The position numbers were made by a program, and so were the translations under genes. This document shows positions 1-8,096 of a DNA stretch of 52,195 nt, piece by piece; positions within the stretch are counted from its first letter, which is position 1, and every line of letters starts with the position of its first letter. The notes below the pieces were generated by a model that made no database searches, was not told the DNA's origin, and saw only the letters and a list, made by a program, of their open reading frames with translations. The stretch lies in NCBI GenBank assembly GCA_002373755.1, contig DFJU01000151.1:239-52433 (forward strand), written 5' to 3'. The stretch is from Bacteroidales bacterium UBA3663 (GTDB lineage: Bacteria > Bacteroidota > Bacteroidia > Bacteroidales > UBA3663).

Positions 1-533
1 AGGAGCGTCTGGCCAAGTTGGCAGGCGGCGTAGCTGTGCTCCACGTAGGTGCAGCCAGCGAGGTCGAGATGAAGGAAAAGAAGGATCGCGTCGATGACGC
101 ACTCTGCGCTACCCGTGCTGCTATGGCCGAGGGCATCATCCCTGGTGGCGGTGTTGCTTACATCCGCGCAACTGCCGAACTGGAGGGTCTCAAGGGCGAG
201 AACGACGACGAGCAACTCGGTATCGAGATTGTCAAGCGTGCCATCGAGGAGCCTATGCGCCAGATCGTTGCCAACGCTGGCAAAGAAGGTGCTGTCATCG
301 TCCAGAAGGTCAAGGAAGGCAAGGGCGACTTCGGCTACAATGCCCGCACCGACTCTTACGAGAACTTCCTCAAGGCAGGCGTCATCGACCCAGCCAAGGT
401 CGCTCGTGTAGCCTTGGAGAATGCCGCTTCAATCGCAGGCATGTTCCTCACCACCGAGTGCGTCATTGCCGACAAGCCAGCACCAGAACCAGCCATGCCA
501 GCCGGCAATCCAGGTATGGGCGGTATGATGTAA
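1..533 (+). CDS. groL: Chaperonin GroEL, C-terminal part (5' end outside window)
   Basis: This is the last part of the 60-kDa chaperonin, which folds proteins inside a double heptameric ring with GroES and ATP in the cytoplasm. The reading frame is open from base 3 and codes about 176 residues. They match the returning intermediate segment and the C-terminal half of the equatorial domain: the [13 protein letters not shown] segment, the glycine triplet in [12 protein letters not shown], and the closing NPGMGGMM tail, the usual Gly-Met tail of GroEL. Only the C-terminus is seen, so the ATP-site residues of the first equatorial half and the apical domain cannot be checked. A good intrinsic terminator follows the stop, so groEL ends its transcription unit here. 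Confidence 0.97.
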   Translation, partial: ERLAKLAGGVAVLHVGAASEVEMKEKKDRVDDALCATRAAMAEGIIPGGGVAYIRATAELEGLKGENDDEQLGIEIVKRAIEEPMRQIVANAGKEGAVIVQKVKEGKGDFGYNARTDSYENFLKAGVIDPAKVARVALENAASIAGMFLTTECVIADKPAPEPAMPAGNPGMGGMM

Positions 534-557
534 TTCATCGGCCGACAAAAGCCAATC

Positions 558-604
558 TTGCGGACGGTTATGCTCGACAGTATAATCGTCCGCAATTCTT
601 TTTC
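558..604 (+). terminator. Intrinsic terminator of groEL
   Basis: A perfect 9-bp stem, TTGCGGACG at 558-566 with CGTCCGCAA at 587-595, encloses a 20-nt loop and is followed by a T-rich tail. It lies 25 bases after the groEL stop. Confidence 0.85.
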
Positions 605-730
605 TAACTGGAAATTGTTCTGTACGACGTATGCTACGCGATTTTTTTGGTGATGAAACATCGGAAATAGACATCGCGCATAACAAATGGACAACCACAG
701 CAAAAACGGCCGTTGCATTTGACGCGCAAA

Positions 731-762
731 TTTGGTGAAATGGGAAATTATCGCTAACTTCG
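731..762 (+). promoter_or_regulatory. Candidate Bacteroidetes promoter for the nusB operon
   Basis: TTTG at 731-734 is followed after 20 bases by TAACTTCG at 755-762, one base from the consensus TAnnTTTG. Transcription would start about 16-18 bases before the nusB ATG. The imperfect -7 box makes this tentative. Confidence 0.4.
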
Positions 763-785
763 CGCAAAATTTTGTGTAAAAAAAT

Positions 786-1706
786 ATGATCAACAGACTA
801 CTGATTCGCATCAAAACAGTGCAGTTAGTGTATGCCTACATGCAAGGCAGCCTGAACCAGCTGAACAGCGATGAAGAGATGGCACAGTCCATCGAAGCGT
901 CCTACAAACTCTACAATTACTTGTTGGCCCTCATTGTCAAATTGACCGACTACCGCAGGACGCAATTGGAGAACGCCCGTAACAAGTTCCTCCCGACGCA
1001 AGCAGAGAAATTTCCGAATTCACGTTTTGCAAACAGCCAACTGGCCAAGTGCATCGCCGAAAAGAGCAACGTGATGGACTACGTGGCCGAGCACGAGCTG
1101 ATGAGCGACTTCGACACCGAGACCTACCGCAACCTGCTCGAACAAATCGAAAAACTCCCAGCCTATCAGGAGTTCATGACACAGCGCGACCTGCCGACGT
1201 TCAAGCAGGAAAAAGAGCTCTGGAAGACAATCTTCGCCGAAGTGATTACGCGCAACGAGAAACTCGACGCCACACTCGAAGAGAAGTGCCTCTATTGGAA
1301 CGACGACATGTCAACAGTGACGCAGTTCGTAATCAAGGCAATCAACCAGATGAATCCTGAAGACGAGACAATCAAGTTGGCAAAAATGTTCGACCGCAAC
1401 GAAGACCAGAACTTCGCACGCGACCTGTTCCACGTCACACTCGAACACGCCCACGAATATCTGGATCTTGTTGACCGTCAGGCCTGGAACTGGAACCTGG
1501 AACGTATGCCAATGATGGACAAGGTGCTTATGGTCTGTGCCTTGTCGGAAATCCGCAATTTCCCCGACATTCCGGTCAACATCTCGATGAACGAATACAT
1601 CGAACTGGCCAAACACTATTGTGCCCCCGACAGTCCCCGCTTCATCAACAGCATCGTTGACAAAATCGTTAAGGGCTGGAAGGAAGAGGGTGTCATCTTT
1701 AAATAA
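786..1706 (+). CDS. nusB: Transcription antitermination factor NusB (long Bacteroidetes form)
   Basis: NusB binds boxA RNA with S10 (NusE) and supports antitermination of rRNA operons. The protein has 306 residues, about twice the E. coli length. The extra half is N-terminal (starting INRLLIRIKTVQLVYAYMQ), a form I know from Bacteroidetes. The canonical all-helical NusB domain occupies roughly residues 165-306, with the family signatures around MNEYIELAKHY and RFINSIVDKI near residues 270-297. The ATG at 786 has no Shine-Dalgarno sequence but sits just behind a candidate promoter. It is the first gene of a tight operon with yajC (30-base gap), a YbbR protein and coaE. Confidence 0.93.
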   Translation: MINRLLIRIKTVQLVYAYMQGSLNQLNSDEEMAQSIEASYKLYNYLLALIVKLTDYRRTQLENARNKFLPTQAEKFPNSRFANSQLAKCIAEKSNVMDYVAEHELMSDFDTETYRNLLEQIEKLPAYQEFMTQRDLPTFKQEKELWKTIFAEVITRNEKLDATLEEKCLYWNDDMSTVTQFVIKAINQMNPEDETIKLAKMFDRNEDQNFARDLFHVTLEHAHEYLDLVDRQAWNWNLERMPMMDKVLMVCALSEIRNFPDIPVNISMNEYIELAKHYCAPDSPRFINSIVDKIVKGWKEEGVIFK

Positions 1707-1736
1707 AACATCATTCACATTTTAACCTATCAGATT

Positions 1737-2102
1737 ATGTTCAACACAATTTTCTTGCAGGAAGAGGCTGCCGCAGCCGAAAACCCAATGGGTGCAATGA
1801 ACCTGCTTTTCATCATCGGCATCATCGTCGTTTTCTACTTCTTCATGATTCGTCCACAGAAGAAGCAGCAGCAAAAAATCGAAGAGGAGCGCAACAACAT
1901 GAAAGTTGGCGACAACGTCATCACCAATGGCGGCATGTTCGGCAAAATCGAAAGTGTCAACACCGCAACCGACAAGAAGGGCAAGACCGTCGTCACCAGC
2001 TTTGTCATCAAGCTGAAGCCTGACTATCAGACCCGCATCGAAATCAGCAAAGACTGCGTCTTCAAGGATCTGAACAGCATGAACGCCTCTGTACAGAAGT
2101 GA
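1737..2102 (+). CDS. yajC: Preprotein translocase accessory subunit YajC
   Basis: YajC is a small inner-membrane partner of SecDF in the Sec translocase. The 121-residue protein has one membrane helix at about residues 20-41 (NLLFIIGIIVVFYFFMI), directly followed by the family hallmark RPQKKQQQK, then a soluble domain with VGDNVITNGGMFGKI. The length and layout are normal. It lies 30 bases behind nusB and 34 bases ahead of the YbbR gene, so it is probably co-transcribed with both. Confidence 0.95.
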   Translation: MFNTIFLQEEAAAAENPMGAMNLLFIIGIIVVFYFFMIRPQKKQQQKIEEERNNMKVGDNVITNGGMFGKIESVNTATDKKGKTVVTSFVIKLKPDYQTRIEISKDCVFKDLNSMNASVQK

Positions 2103-2136
2103 GAATCGGCGTTCAAATCTCAAAACATCGAATGAA

Positions 2137-3120
2137 ATGAGATTACCCGAAATCATAAGGAAGGCCACTGCACACTCGCTTATATTGCATAGGCGGGATG
2201 TAGTGACCTTCTCTGTCTTTCTTGTGGTTTCGGCAATATTCTGGGTTGTACGAAGCGCGCAAGAGCAACACGACGCGACCTACGAAGTCGCATTGCACAT
2301 CGAAAATATGCCAACCGGAGCCGTCTTCACGACCCACGTTCCGACGACGCTCAAAGTGACGCTCTACGACAACAACATACACCTGATCGACTACGGCAAG
2401 GGAAGCAGCTTCCGCAGCCTCACGGTCGATTTCAACCGCTACGCGGATTTGGCAGGCAACTTCCGCATCTCAGGCGCAGAATTGCAGTCGTTGTTGCTCA
2501 ACGAATTGTCATCGACCACACAAATCACCGCCATGTCGCCGGCGCTCATCGACGCACGATATGCACTGACCGAAGGCAAAAAGGTTCCCGTCCGGCTGCA
2601 AACCGACATCACCACAGCCGGCGACTACCGCGATTTTGCGCCGGAACTGTACCCCGATTCGGTGCTCATACACGCGCCGAGCAGCATACTCGACACCCTG
2701 CGCTACGTCAACGCCAACACTTTGCGGGTCCACGATCTGAAAGACTCGCTGTACGCGACCGTCGGCATGGAACTCGGAGTCGGCGTCAAGGCAACGCCCG
2801 ATTCGCTCAAAGTACTCATCCCAGTCATCCACTACGTGCGCCGCGACATCAAAGACGTTGACATCCAGACGCGCGGCGTGCCGGCCGGCAAACGACTGAT
2901 ACTCTTTCCCCGGCAGGTCAACCTGCAATGCCTGGCCAACTACAGCCACTACCATCAAGTCACACGCGAGGACTTCGAGCTTTTCGTTTCGTACGACAGC
3001 ATTGCGGCCAATCCAGACCGCCAGTTCATCCCGATTTCCATCTACACGCCGCTCAACAGCACAGTCGTCTATAACATACGGCTTTCGGTGAGCGACGTTG
3101 AATTCACACTCGAAGAATGA
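2137..3120 (+). CDS. YbbR-domain membrane-anchored protein
   Basis: The 327-residue protein has one N-terminal membrane anchor at about residues 21-40 (DVVTFSVFLVVSAIFWVVRS), followed by an extracytoplasmic region of repeated beta-rich YbbR-like modules. In Firmicutes the YbbR protein CdaR regulates the diadenylate cyclase CdaA. In Bacteroidetes the gene instead sits between yajC and coaE, as here, and its role is not established. The last four bases overlap the coaE start (ATGA), which implies translational coupling. Assignment rests on the anchor, length and conserved neighbourhood more than on a sharp motif. Confidence 0.75.
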   Translation: MRLPEIIRKATAHSLILHRRDVVTFSVFLVVSAIFWVVRSAQEQHDATYEVALHIENMPTGAVFTTHVPTTLKVTLYDNNIHLIDYGKGSSFRSLTVDFNRYADLAGNFRISGAELQSLLLNELSSTTQITAMSPALIDARYALTEGKKVPVRLQTDITTAGDYRDFAPELYPDSVLIHAPSSILDTLRYVNANTLRVHDLKDSLYATVGMELGVGVKATPDSLKVLIPVIHYVRRDIKDVDIQTRGVPAGKRLILFPRQVNLQCLANYSHYHQVTREDFELFVSYDSIAANPDRQFIPISIYTPLNSTVVYNIRLSVSDVEFTLEE

Positions 3121-3707
3121 CAATCATTACAGGCGGCATCGGCTGCGGAAAGTCCGTGGTGAGCCAATTGCTCCGCGTGATAGGCTATCCCGTCTATGAC
3201 TGCGACCGAGAGGCACGCCGTCTGATGTCCGACGACCCGGAGTTGCGCCAGGCCTTGTGCGATGCCTTCGGAGCCGAGACTTTCCTGTCCAACGGCACAC
3301 TGAACAAACCTTACCTTGCTACGCGAATTTTTGGCGATGCGGAACGTCTGGCGCAGATGAATGCGCTGGTGCATCCTGCCGTGGCACGCGACATTGTGCG
3401 CCGCAATGCCATCGGACATAAACCGCTTTTCGTCGAAACCGCAATCTACTTTGAGTCGGGTTTCAGCCGACTGATTCCGACCGACCACGTCTGGTGCATC
3501 GCCGCACCGCTTGAACTTCGCATCGAACGAGCCATTGCCCGCGACCACAGCACACGCGAAAAGATTCTGGCACGCATCGGCAGCCAAATGCCGCAGGAGG
3601 AGAAAATAAAAAAAGCGGATGCTGTCATCTGGAACGACAGCACCCACTCTGTAATTGAGCAAGTGAACGAAATCCTGCGAGAGGAATTCGGCACTACGCG
3701 ACTTTAA
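3117..3707 (+). CDS. coaE: Dephospho-CoA kinase
   Basis: CoaE phosphorylates dephospho-CoA on the ribose 3'-hydroxyl, the last step of coenzyme A synthesis, in the cytoplasm. The 196-residue protein starts with a P-loop GGIGCGKS at residues 6-13, followed by the substrate region VYDCDREARRLM. The lid-type segment with basic residues lies around residues 150-165. The length is standard. The start overlaps the YbbR stop by four bases. Its stop codon directly abuts the stop codon of the convergent gene on the other strand (3708), with no terminator between. Confidence 0.95.
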   Translation: MTIITGGIGCGKSVVSQLLRVIGYPVYDCDREARRLMSDDPELRQALCDAFGAETFLSNGTLNKPYLATRIFGDAERLAQMNALVHPAVARDIVRRNAIGHKPLFVETAIYFESGFSRLIPTDHVWCIAAPLELRIERAIARDHSTREKILARIGSQMPQEEKIKKADAVIWNDSTHSVIEQVNEILREEFGTTRL

Positions 3708-4370
3708 TCACTTCACGTTAGTCTTCTGGCCATTGATTCTGTACTGACCCTGCTGCAAACCGATGTACAGCCGGTTCACGTTGGCGTCGGCATCGACCGC
3801 AGCCTTTCCATTGCTCTGTGTGCGCTCGGATGCGGGCAGGAAAGTCAGCTTCACGTTGTCGGCCAAAGACTGGCCTTCAGGCATCACATCGGCCGTAAAA
3901 TAGGCACGGTTCGGAGTTGCCATGATTGGGCGGCCGTTGTTGAAATTAACCTTGTCGTACGACAGGAAGTACATCTTCTCGCCACGAATCACCTTTTGCT
4001 TGTAAGTGCCGACAAATGCGCCAGCAACACCTGCGGCATCGCCTGTCGGAGCATCGCACTCAACGGCATCGCCCGTCTGGATGAAATTGGCCTGCAATGT
4101 CGTGTTGTTGTCCACAACAAAGACGTACGGCGTGTTTGCCTTCATCGACTTCACCTCCTGGAACACCCATTCGTCCGACGAAGCCGAAATGAGGCGATAG
4201 ACGGAGCAATCCTGCGGCTGTGCGTCGTATGGCAGGCAGATTGTGCCCATCTTTGTTGCAATCACCTGATTCAAATCGTTCTTGCATGGCATCTCGCGGC
4301 TGAAGGTCTCTTGTGCCTGTGCTGCAACGCCCATCATTGCGGCGGCAGCCATAAGTAAAATCTTTTTCAT
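3708..4370 (-). CDS. Secreted protein of unknown function
   Basis: The 220-residue protein has a clear signal peptide, cut after about residue 20 (MKKILLMAAAAMMGVAAQAQ). The mature part is beta-rich. It carries a segment of the type GTICLPYDAQ ... VYRLIS ... KANTPYVFVVD that I recognise from many secreted Prevotella proteins, where it lies near the C-terminus of leucine-rich-repeat and other surface proteins. Here it stands nearly alone. No catalytic motif, lipobox or type IX sorting domain is visible. It is monocistronic: it has its own -7 box at 4406-4413, and its 3' end abuts coaE. The function is unknown. Confidence 0.75.
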   Translation of the reverse strand: MKKILLMAAAAMMGVAAQAQETFSREMPCKNDLNQVIATKMGTICLPYDAQPQDCSVYRLISASSDEWVFQEVKSMKANTPYVFVVDNNTTLQANFIQTGDAVECDAPTGDAAGVAGAFVGTYKQKVIRGEKMYFLSYDKVNFNNGRPIMATPNRAYFTADVMPEGQSLADNVKLTFLPASERTQSNGKAAVDADANVNRLYIGLQQGQYRINGQKTNVK

Positions 4371-4405
4371 AAGCTATATGGTTTAAGTTTAAGTATCGTC
4401 GGCCG

Positions 4406-4413
4406 CAAATATA
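4406..4413 (-). promoter_or_regulatory. -7 box for the secreted-protein gene
   Basis: On the minus strand the bases read TATATTTG, a perfect TAnnTTTG box 36 bases before the ATG at 4370. No TTTG lies at the ideal -33 distance. The upstream part runs into the terminator of the polyene operon. Confidence 0.45.
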
Positions 4414-4427
4414 GTGATTATATTGCG

Positions 4428-4470
4428 AAAAAAAGCAGCAAATGCCATTTTTCAACGGAATTTGCTGCTT
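4428..4470 (-). terminator. Intrinsic terminator of the polyene-type operon
   Basis: Read on the minus strand, the 11-base arms AAGCAGCAAAT and ATTTGCTGCTT (4460-4470 and 4433-4443) form a perfect stem with a 16-base loop, followed by a run of T. It lies 20 bases beyond the thioesterase stop and so closes the nine-gene operon. Confidence 0.88.
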
Positions 4471-4489
4471 ATGCGTCGATGACAAAAGG

Positions 4490-4930
4490 CTATTCTATCA
4501 CCCCGTACTTCTTTTGCCAATCTTCGTAGTATTTCGGCTTGTCGATGAGGAGCTTGCCTTCGGGGTCGATGAAGAGCTGCGTGGTGGTTGCCCGACAGCA
4601 GAGCGCGTTGTCACTCTTGCGGCGCATCTCATAGTTATAGTCGAGGCGGGCGCCCGGATGATAGACGTAGCGTGTGCGGATGACGACGACATCGTTGAGT
4701 TCGAGCGGACCGTAATATTTGACGTGGATATCGACAATCGGCGCATAGATTCCCGAAGCCGTGATGTCGGCATATCCGATGCCTGGATAATGCAGTCCGA
4801 ACGACTCGCGCCCGTCTTCCATATAGGTGACGTAGCTGCCATGCCAAGCACGTCGCATGGTGTCTATCTCACTGAATTTCACACGGATTTCGACGAAATC
4901 TTCCAAGATTACCTTCTGTTCTGCCTTCAT
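4490..4930 (-). CDS. Acyl-CoA/acyl-ACP thioesterase, 4HBT hotdog family
   Basis: The 146-residue hotdog-fold protein is the right size for the 4-hydroxybenzoyl-CoA thioesterase family. The N-terminal motif contains Asp23 (SEIDTMRRAWH), followed by His30, Tyr33 and the helix region YMEDGRESFGL, which matches the family's active-site loop and helix. It is the last gene of the operon, 18 bases after the LolA-like gene. In aryl-polyene clusters a thioesterase of this type is a normal component and is thought to release or edit ACP-bound chains. That role is inferred from context. Confidence 0.85.
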   Translation of the reverse strand: MKAEQKVILEDFVEIRVKFSEIDTMRRAWHGSYVTYMEDGRESFGLHYPGIGYADITASGIYAPIVDIHVKYYGPLELNDVVVIRTRYVYHPGARLDYNYEMRRKSDNALCCRATTTQLFIDPEGKLLIDKPKYYEDWQKKYGVIE

Positions 4931-4948
4931 TGTGCGCTACGTGATTTT

Positions 4949-5605
4949 TTATTTTGCGACGAAGACTGCATCGTCCACTGCGCCGTTCTGCTTGAAGTTC
5001 GAGAAGTCGTACTGCGTGTAGTTCTGACCCCTTTCGTTCATGCGGACCGACTTCAATTCGGCCTTCTGCTTGTCGATGACCACCACGAACGACGAGAACA
5101 TCTGCTTGCGCTTCTGCTTCGGGTCGGTAACGATTGGAGTGATGGTCAACGTCATTCGGCTGCCGTCGTTTTCAACATCCACATCGGCGATTTCCGACAG
5201 GTCGATGTCGCTCTCCTGCCCTGCGCTGAAATTCTGCATGAGGGTTTTGAGAGCCTCGATCTGCGAATTGCCGCTGCCATTCATCGTCTGAGCCTTGCCG
5301 TCCTTCACCATCGTGAAGTTCTGTCCGTCCATCAGCAGCACGTCGGCACCTGCGCGCAGACACATCTTCGACGGCTTCTTGAAGTAGAATTTGCCCTTTG
5401 TGACGACATCCTTCGTGACCATCGTGTTGTGTTTGGTGACGACGACATCGGCCTCGAGCGTCTGCATCGACTTGAACCGCTCCTGCGCCTTCTGCATTGC
5501 TTCGGCATCCTGAGCCATTGCACACGGAACGAGCGACGATGAGCCATCGACCGACGAAAATTGGACACAAGCCCACGTAGCGAATATATAAAGGAACTTC
5601 TTCAT
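4949..5605 (-). CDS. LolA-like periplasmic lipid carrier of the polyene operon
   Basis: The 218-residue protein has an N-terminal signal sequence (MKKFLYIFATWACVQ...), probably cut after the AMA before QDAEA, and a LolA-type half-barrel: VVVTKHNTMV, GKFYFKKPSKM, and a C-terminal DFSNFKQNGAVDDAVF. LolA carries lipoproteins across the periplasm. Paralogs beside MMPL exporters in aryl-polyene clusters are thought to carry the lipid product. The ATG at 5605 is chosen over an in-frame TTG six bases upstream because MKKFLYIF gives a normal signal peptide. The gene starts 6 bases after the ketoreductase stop. Confidence 0.85.
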   Translation of the reverse strand: MKKFLYIFATWACVQFSSVDGSSSLVPCAMAQDAEAMQKAQERFKSMQTLEADVVVTKHNTMVTKDVVTKGKFYFKKPSKMCLRAGADVLLMDGQNFTMVKDGKAQTMNGSGNSQIEALKTLMQNFSAGQESDIDLSEIADVDVENDGSRMTLTITPIVTDPKQKRKQMFSSFVVVIDKQKAELKSVRMNERGQNYTQYDFSNFKQNGAVDDAVFVAK

Positions 5606-5611
5606 AATCAA

Positions 5612-6346
5612 TCAAGTGTAAAGTCCGCCATTGATACTGATGACATTGCCGGTGATGTAGCCGGCCTCGGGCGATGCAAGGAATCCGACCAATGCGGCGA
5701 CCTCTTCCGGCTGGCCGAAACGGTTGGCGGGGATGGTCTTCTTCAGTTCCTTCTCGTCGAGGCCCTCAACCATATCGGTCTTGATGAAGCCCGGAGCGAC
5801 GGCGTTGACGGTGATGTTCTTGCGTGCGACCTCTTTGGCCAATGCCTTGGTTGCGGCAATCAGTCCGCCCTTGGCAGCCGAGTAGTTGGTCTGGCCCTGC
5901 ATGCCCATGATGCCGCTCACGCTGGCCATATTGACGATGCGGCCGAACTTGTGGAACTGCATCTGCGAGATGAGCGGAGCCGTGACGTTGAAGAATCCGT
6001 TGAGCGTGGTGTTTATGACCGATGCCCAGTCCTCGCCCGGCATGAGTGCCATCAGGTTGTCGCGGCGGATGCCGGCGTTGTTCACAACGACCTCGATGTA
6101 TTCGTCGTTGTCGGCGTGTGCAGCCTGCCACCCCTCGATGGCCTCCTTGACCTGAGCGGCATTGGCCACATCGAACTTCAGCATTTCGCCGTCCGAACCG
6201 GCCTCGCGGATGAGTGCAAGCGTCTCTTCGGCAGCTGTGGTGTTATTCACGTAGTTGATGATGATGCGGTAGCCCATCTGAGCCAATTTGATGCTCACTG
6301 CGCGGCCGATGCCACGGCTACCACCTGTTACTAATGCGTACTTCAT
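5612..6346 (-). CDS. 3-oxoacyl-ACP reductase (FabG-like SDR)
   Basis: The 244-residue short-chain dehydrogenase would reduce beta-ketoacyl-ACP to beta-hydroxyacyl-ACP with NAD(P)H. It has the nucleotide motif TGGSRGIG at residues 7-14, NNAG at 89-92, and the catalytic set Asn116, Ser142, Tyr155 and Lys159 (YSAAK). All are intact, and the length equals FabG. It lies inside the polyene-type operon between the FAD enzyme (85-base gap) and the LolA-like gene (6-base gap). It is therefore more likely a dedicated ketoreductase of that pathway than the housekeeping FabG. Confidence 0.93.
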   Translation of the reverse strand: MKYALVTGGSRGIGRAVSIKLAQMGYRIIINYVNNTTAAEETLALIREAGSDGEMLKFDVANAAQVKEAIEGWQAAHADNDEYIEVVVNNAGIRRDNLMALMPGEDWASVINTTLNGFFNVTAPLISQMQFHKFGRIVNMASVSGIMGMQGQTNYSAAKGGLIAATKALAKEVARKNITVNAVAPGFIKTDMVEGLDEKELKKTIPANRFGQPEEVAALVGFLASPEAGYITGNVISINGGLYT

Positions 6347-6431
6347 TATTTTATAAATAAAATTACAAATTACTAATTACAAATTACGAGATACCAAATT
6401 ACCATTTAGACGTGATGTCGGCCAATGGAGT

Positions 6432-7928
6432 TTAAACCGTCTGCGTAATCTTCCACGCCTCATCCTTGCCGATGATTTCGGCCACGGTGAAGAGCGACGT
6501 CATAGTCACACCGAGCAGACCATGCAGGGTGAGGCTCTGACCGGTCAGGAGCAGGTTCGGAATCGGAGTCTTGGCCGACAGCAGCGTCATCATCGGGTTA
6601 TGGTAGTCCTTGCGCACACCGTAGGCCGAGCCGTTGGGCGTAAGCGTGTAGTCGCGGTAGGTGAGCGGAGTGCTGCTGTAGCGCGCCTCGACCATCGAAT
6701 GTAGGTTCGGGATGAAGGTCTCGGCCAATGCGATACACTCGTCGGCCAGCTGCTCCTTGAAGGCGCGGTAGTCGTCGCCGCGATGTCCGACGGTCGTGTC
6801 GGCCCACCGGCTGATGCGCTCCCACGGCAGCGGCGTCAGGATGTCGAGGATGCGTGCGTCGGGGTCATTGGCCAACGAAACACCTTCCGGCACGCGGCAC
6901 GAAATCAGGATGCCCGAGACGGCGCCCTCGGACTTGTAGTAGTCCCACACGTTCGGTTGCTTGTAGATGTACTGGTTCCAGTTGAAATATTTGAGCTGGC
7001 CGGGCTTGATGACGAGGCTCACGGTGAACATTCCGTAGGTATTCTCCAGTCGGCCGATGCGGTTGCGATAGACCTTCTTGAGCTTGGTGCTCTCCTTCAC
7101 GAGGTCGCACGTCACGGCCGGATGCGCATTGCTGATGAAGATGTCGCCCTCGTAAGTCTCGCCGTTCGAGCAGCGTGCAGCGACCTGTTTGCCGTCCTTT
7201 TCGATGAGTTCCTCGACCTCGGCATTGCAGACAAGTTCACCGCCGAACGAACGGATGGCATTCAGCAGATGGTTGACGATGAGATTTCCATCGCCCTGCA
7301 AGCGGTAGCTGCCCTGCACGAAGCTGTTGTTGGCCTGTGCGAAATTGTAGAGCGGCAGGGTCTCCTTGGCCAATTCCATCTTCAACGACGATCCGCACAA
7401 TGCGTTGATGAGCATCTCGTCCTTGAACGTCTCGTGCAGATAATCGTAGGTGCTCGACGCGAAAAGCGACGTAGTGAAGAAATCGACCTCGTCGCGCGGC
7501 TTGATGGCATCGAACAGGTGATTGCCCACCTCGCGCATCGTCTTGGCATAGTCCTCCAGACCCTTGCGTTCGGCGGGAAATTCATTGGCCAACGTCTCAA
7601 CGAAAGCCTCATGTCCCTTCGCGTAACGGAATGTCTTCTGGCCGATGGTAACGCGGTCGAAACCGGTCGGATCCAGTTCGACCCAAGGCAGGTCGGTCAA
7701 CCCCATGTACTTGAACGTCGAATGCAGGCAGTTTCCCTCGCCGAGGCCGCCCACGTAGTGCATTCCGGTGTCGAGCGACTCGCCATGACGACGGTAACTC
7801 TGCATACATCCGCCGGGCTGCGCCTGCCGTTCGAGCAGCAACACTTTGTAGCCGCGCTTGCCCAAGATGTAACCGCACTGCAAACCTCCGAGGCCGGAGC
7901 CGATGATTATAATATCGTATTTACTCAT
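6432..7928 (-). CDS. FAD-dependent oxidoreductase, CrtI/CrtISO/RetSat-like
   Basis: The protein of about 498 residues belongs to the phytoene desaturase/carotenoid isomerase/retinol saturase superfamily. It begins with a dinucleotide fold GSGLGG at residues 10-15, followed by LLERQAQPGGCMQSYRR and LDTGMHYVGGLGEG. The C-terminal FAD segment is in the region LLLTGQSLTLHGLLGV. Such enzymes desaturate, isomerise or saturate conjugated lipids using FAD. In this operon it probably acts on the polyene chain, but reaction and direction are unknown. The ATG at 7928 is preferred to an in-frame TTG two codons upstream. A 168-base AT-rich repeat region separates it from the exporter gene. Confidence 0.85.
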   Translation of the reverse strand: MSKYDIIIIGSGLGGLQCGYILGKRGYKVLLLERQAQPGGCMQSYRRHGESLDTGMHYVGGLGEGNCLHSTFKYMGLTDLPWVELDPTGFDRVTIGQKTFRYAKGHEAFVETLANEFPAERKGLEDYAKTMREVGNHLFDAIKPRDEVDFFTTSLFASSTYDYLHETFKDEMLINALCGSSLKMELAKETLPLYNFAQANNSFVQGSYRLQGDGNLIVNHLLNAIRSFGGELVCNAEVEELIEKDGKQVAARCSNGETYEGDIFISNAHPAVTCDLVKESTKLKKVYRNRIGRLENTYGMFTVSLVIKPGQLKYFNWNQYIYKQPNVWDYYKSEGAVSGILISCRVPEGVSLANDPDARILDILTPLPWERISRWADTTVGHRGDDYRAFKEQLADECIALAETFIPNLHSMVEARYSSTPLTYRDYTLTPNGSAYGVRKDYHNPMMTLLSAKTPIPNLLLTGQSLTLHGLLGVTMTSLFTVAEIIGKDEAWKITQTV

Positions 7929-7939
7929 TATCAAGTTTT

Positions 7940-8076
7940 CTTTTTATCTCAAGAATTTGGGAATTGGGAGAATTGACAATCTACAATTTTTTATCTCAAG
8001 AATTTAAGAATTAGGAGAATTACTCTCCTCTTAAAGTTCCACTCCAGAGCTTCTTAAGATTCTCCAATTCTTGAGC
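7940..8076. repeat. AT-rich repeat cluster inside the operon
   Basis: Two direct copies of a segment beginning TTTTTATCTCAAGAATTT (about 7940-7976 and 7989-8024) are followed by an inverted relative (TTCTCCAATTCTTGAG, near 8061-8075). The core AAGAATT...GAGAATT is shared with repeats at 11.1-11.3 kb and 17.96-18.03 kb. Confidence 0.7.
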
Positions 8077-8096
8077 CTTTCGCACAAACTCTTGAA

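Noticed and set aside
4442..5542. 366-codon plus-strand ORF
   Set aside because: Antisense to the thioesterase and LolA-like genes, which fit the operon and have family motifs.
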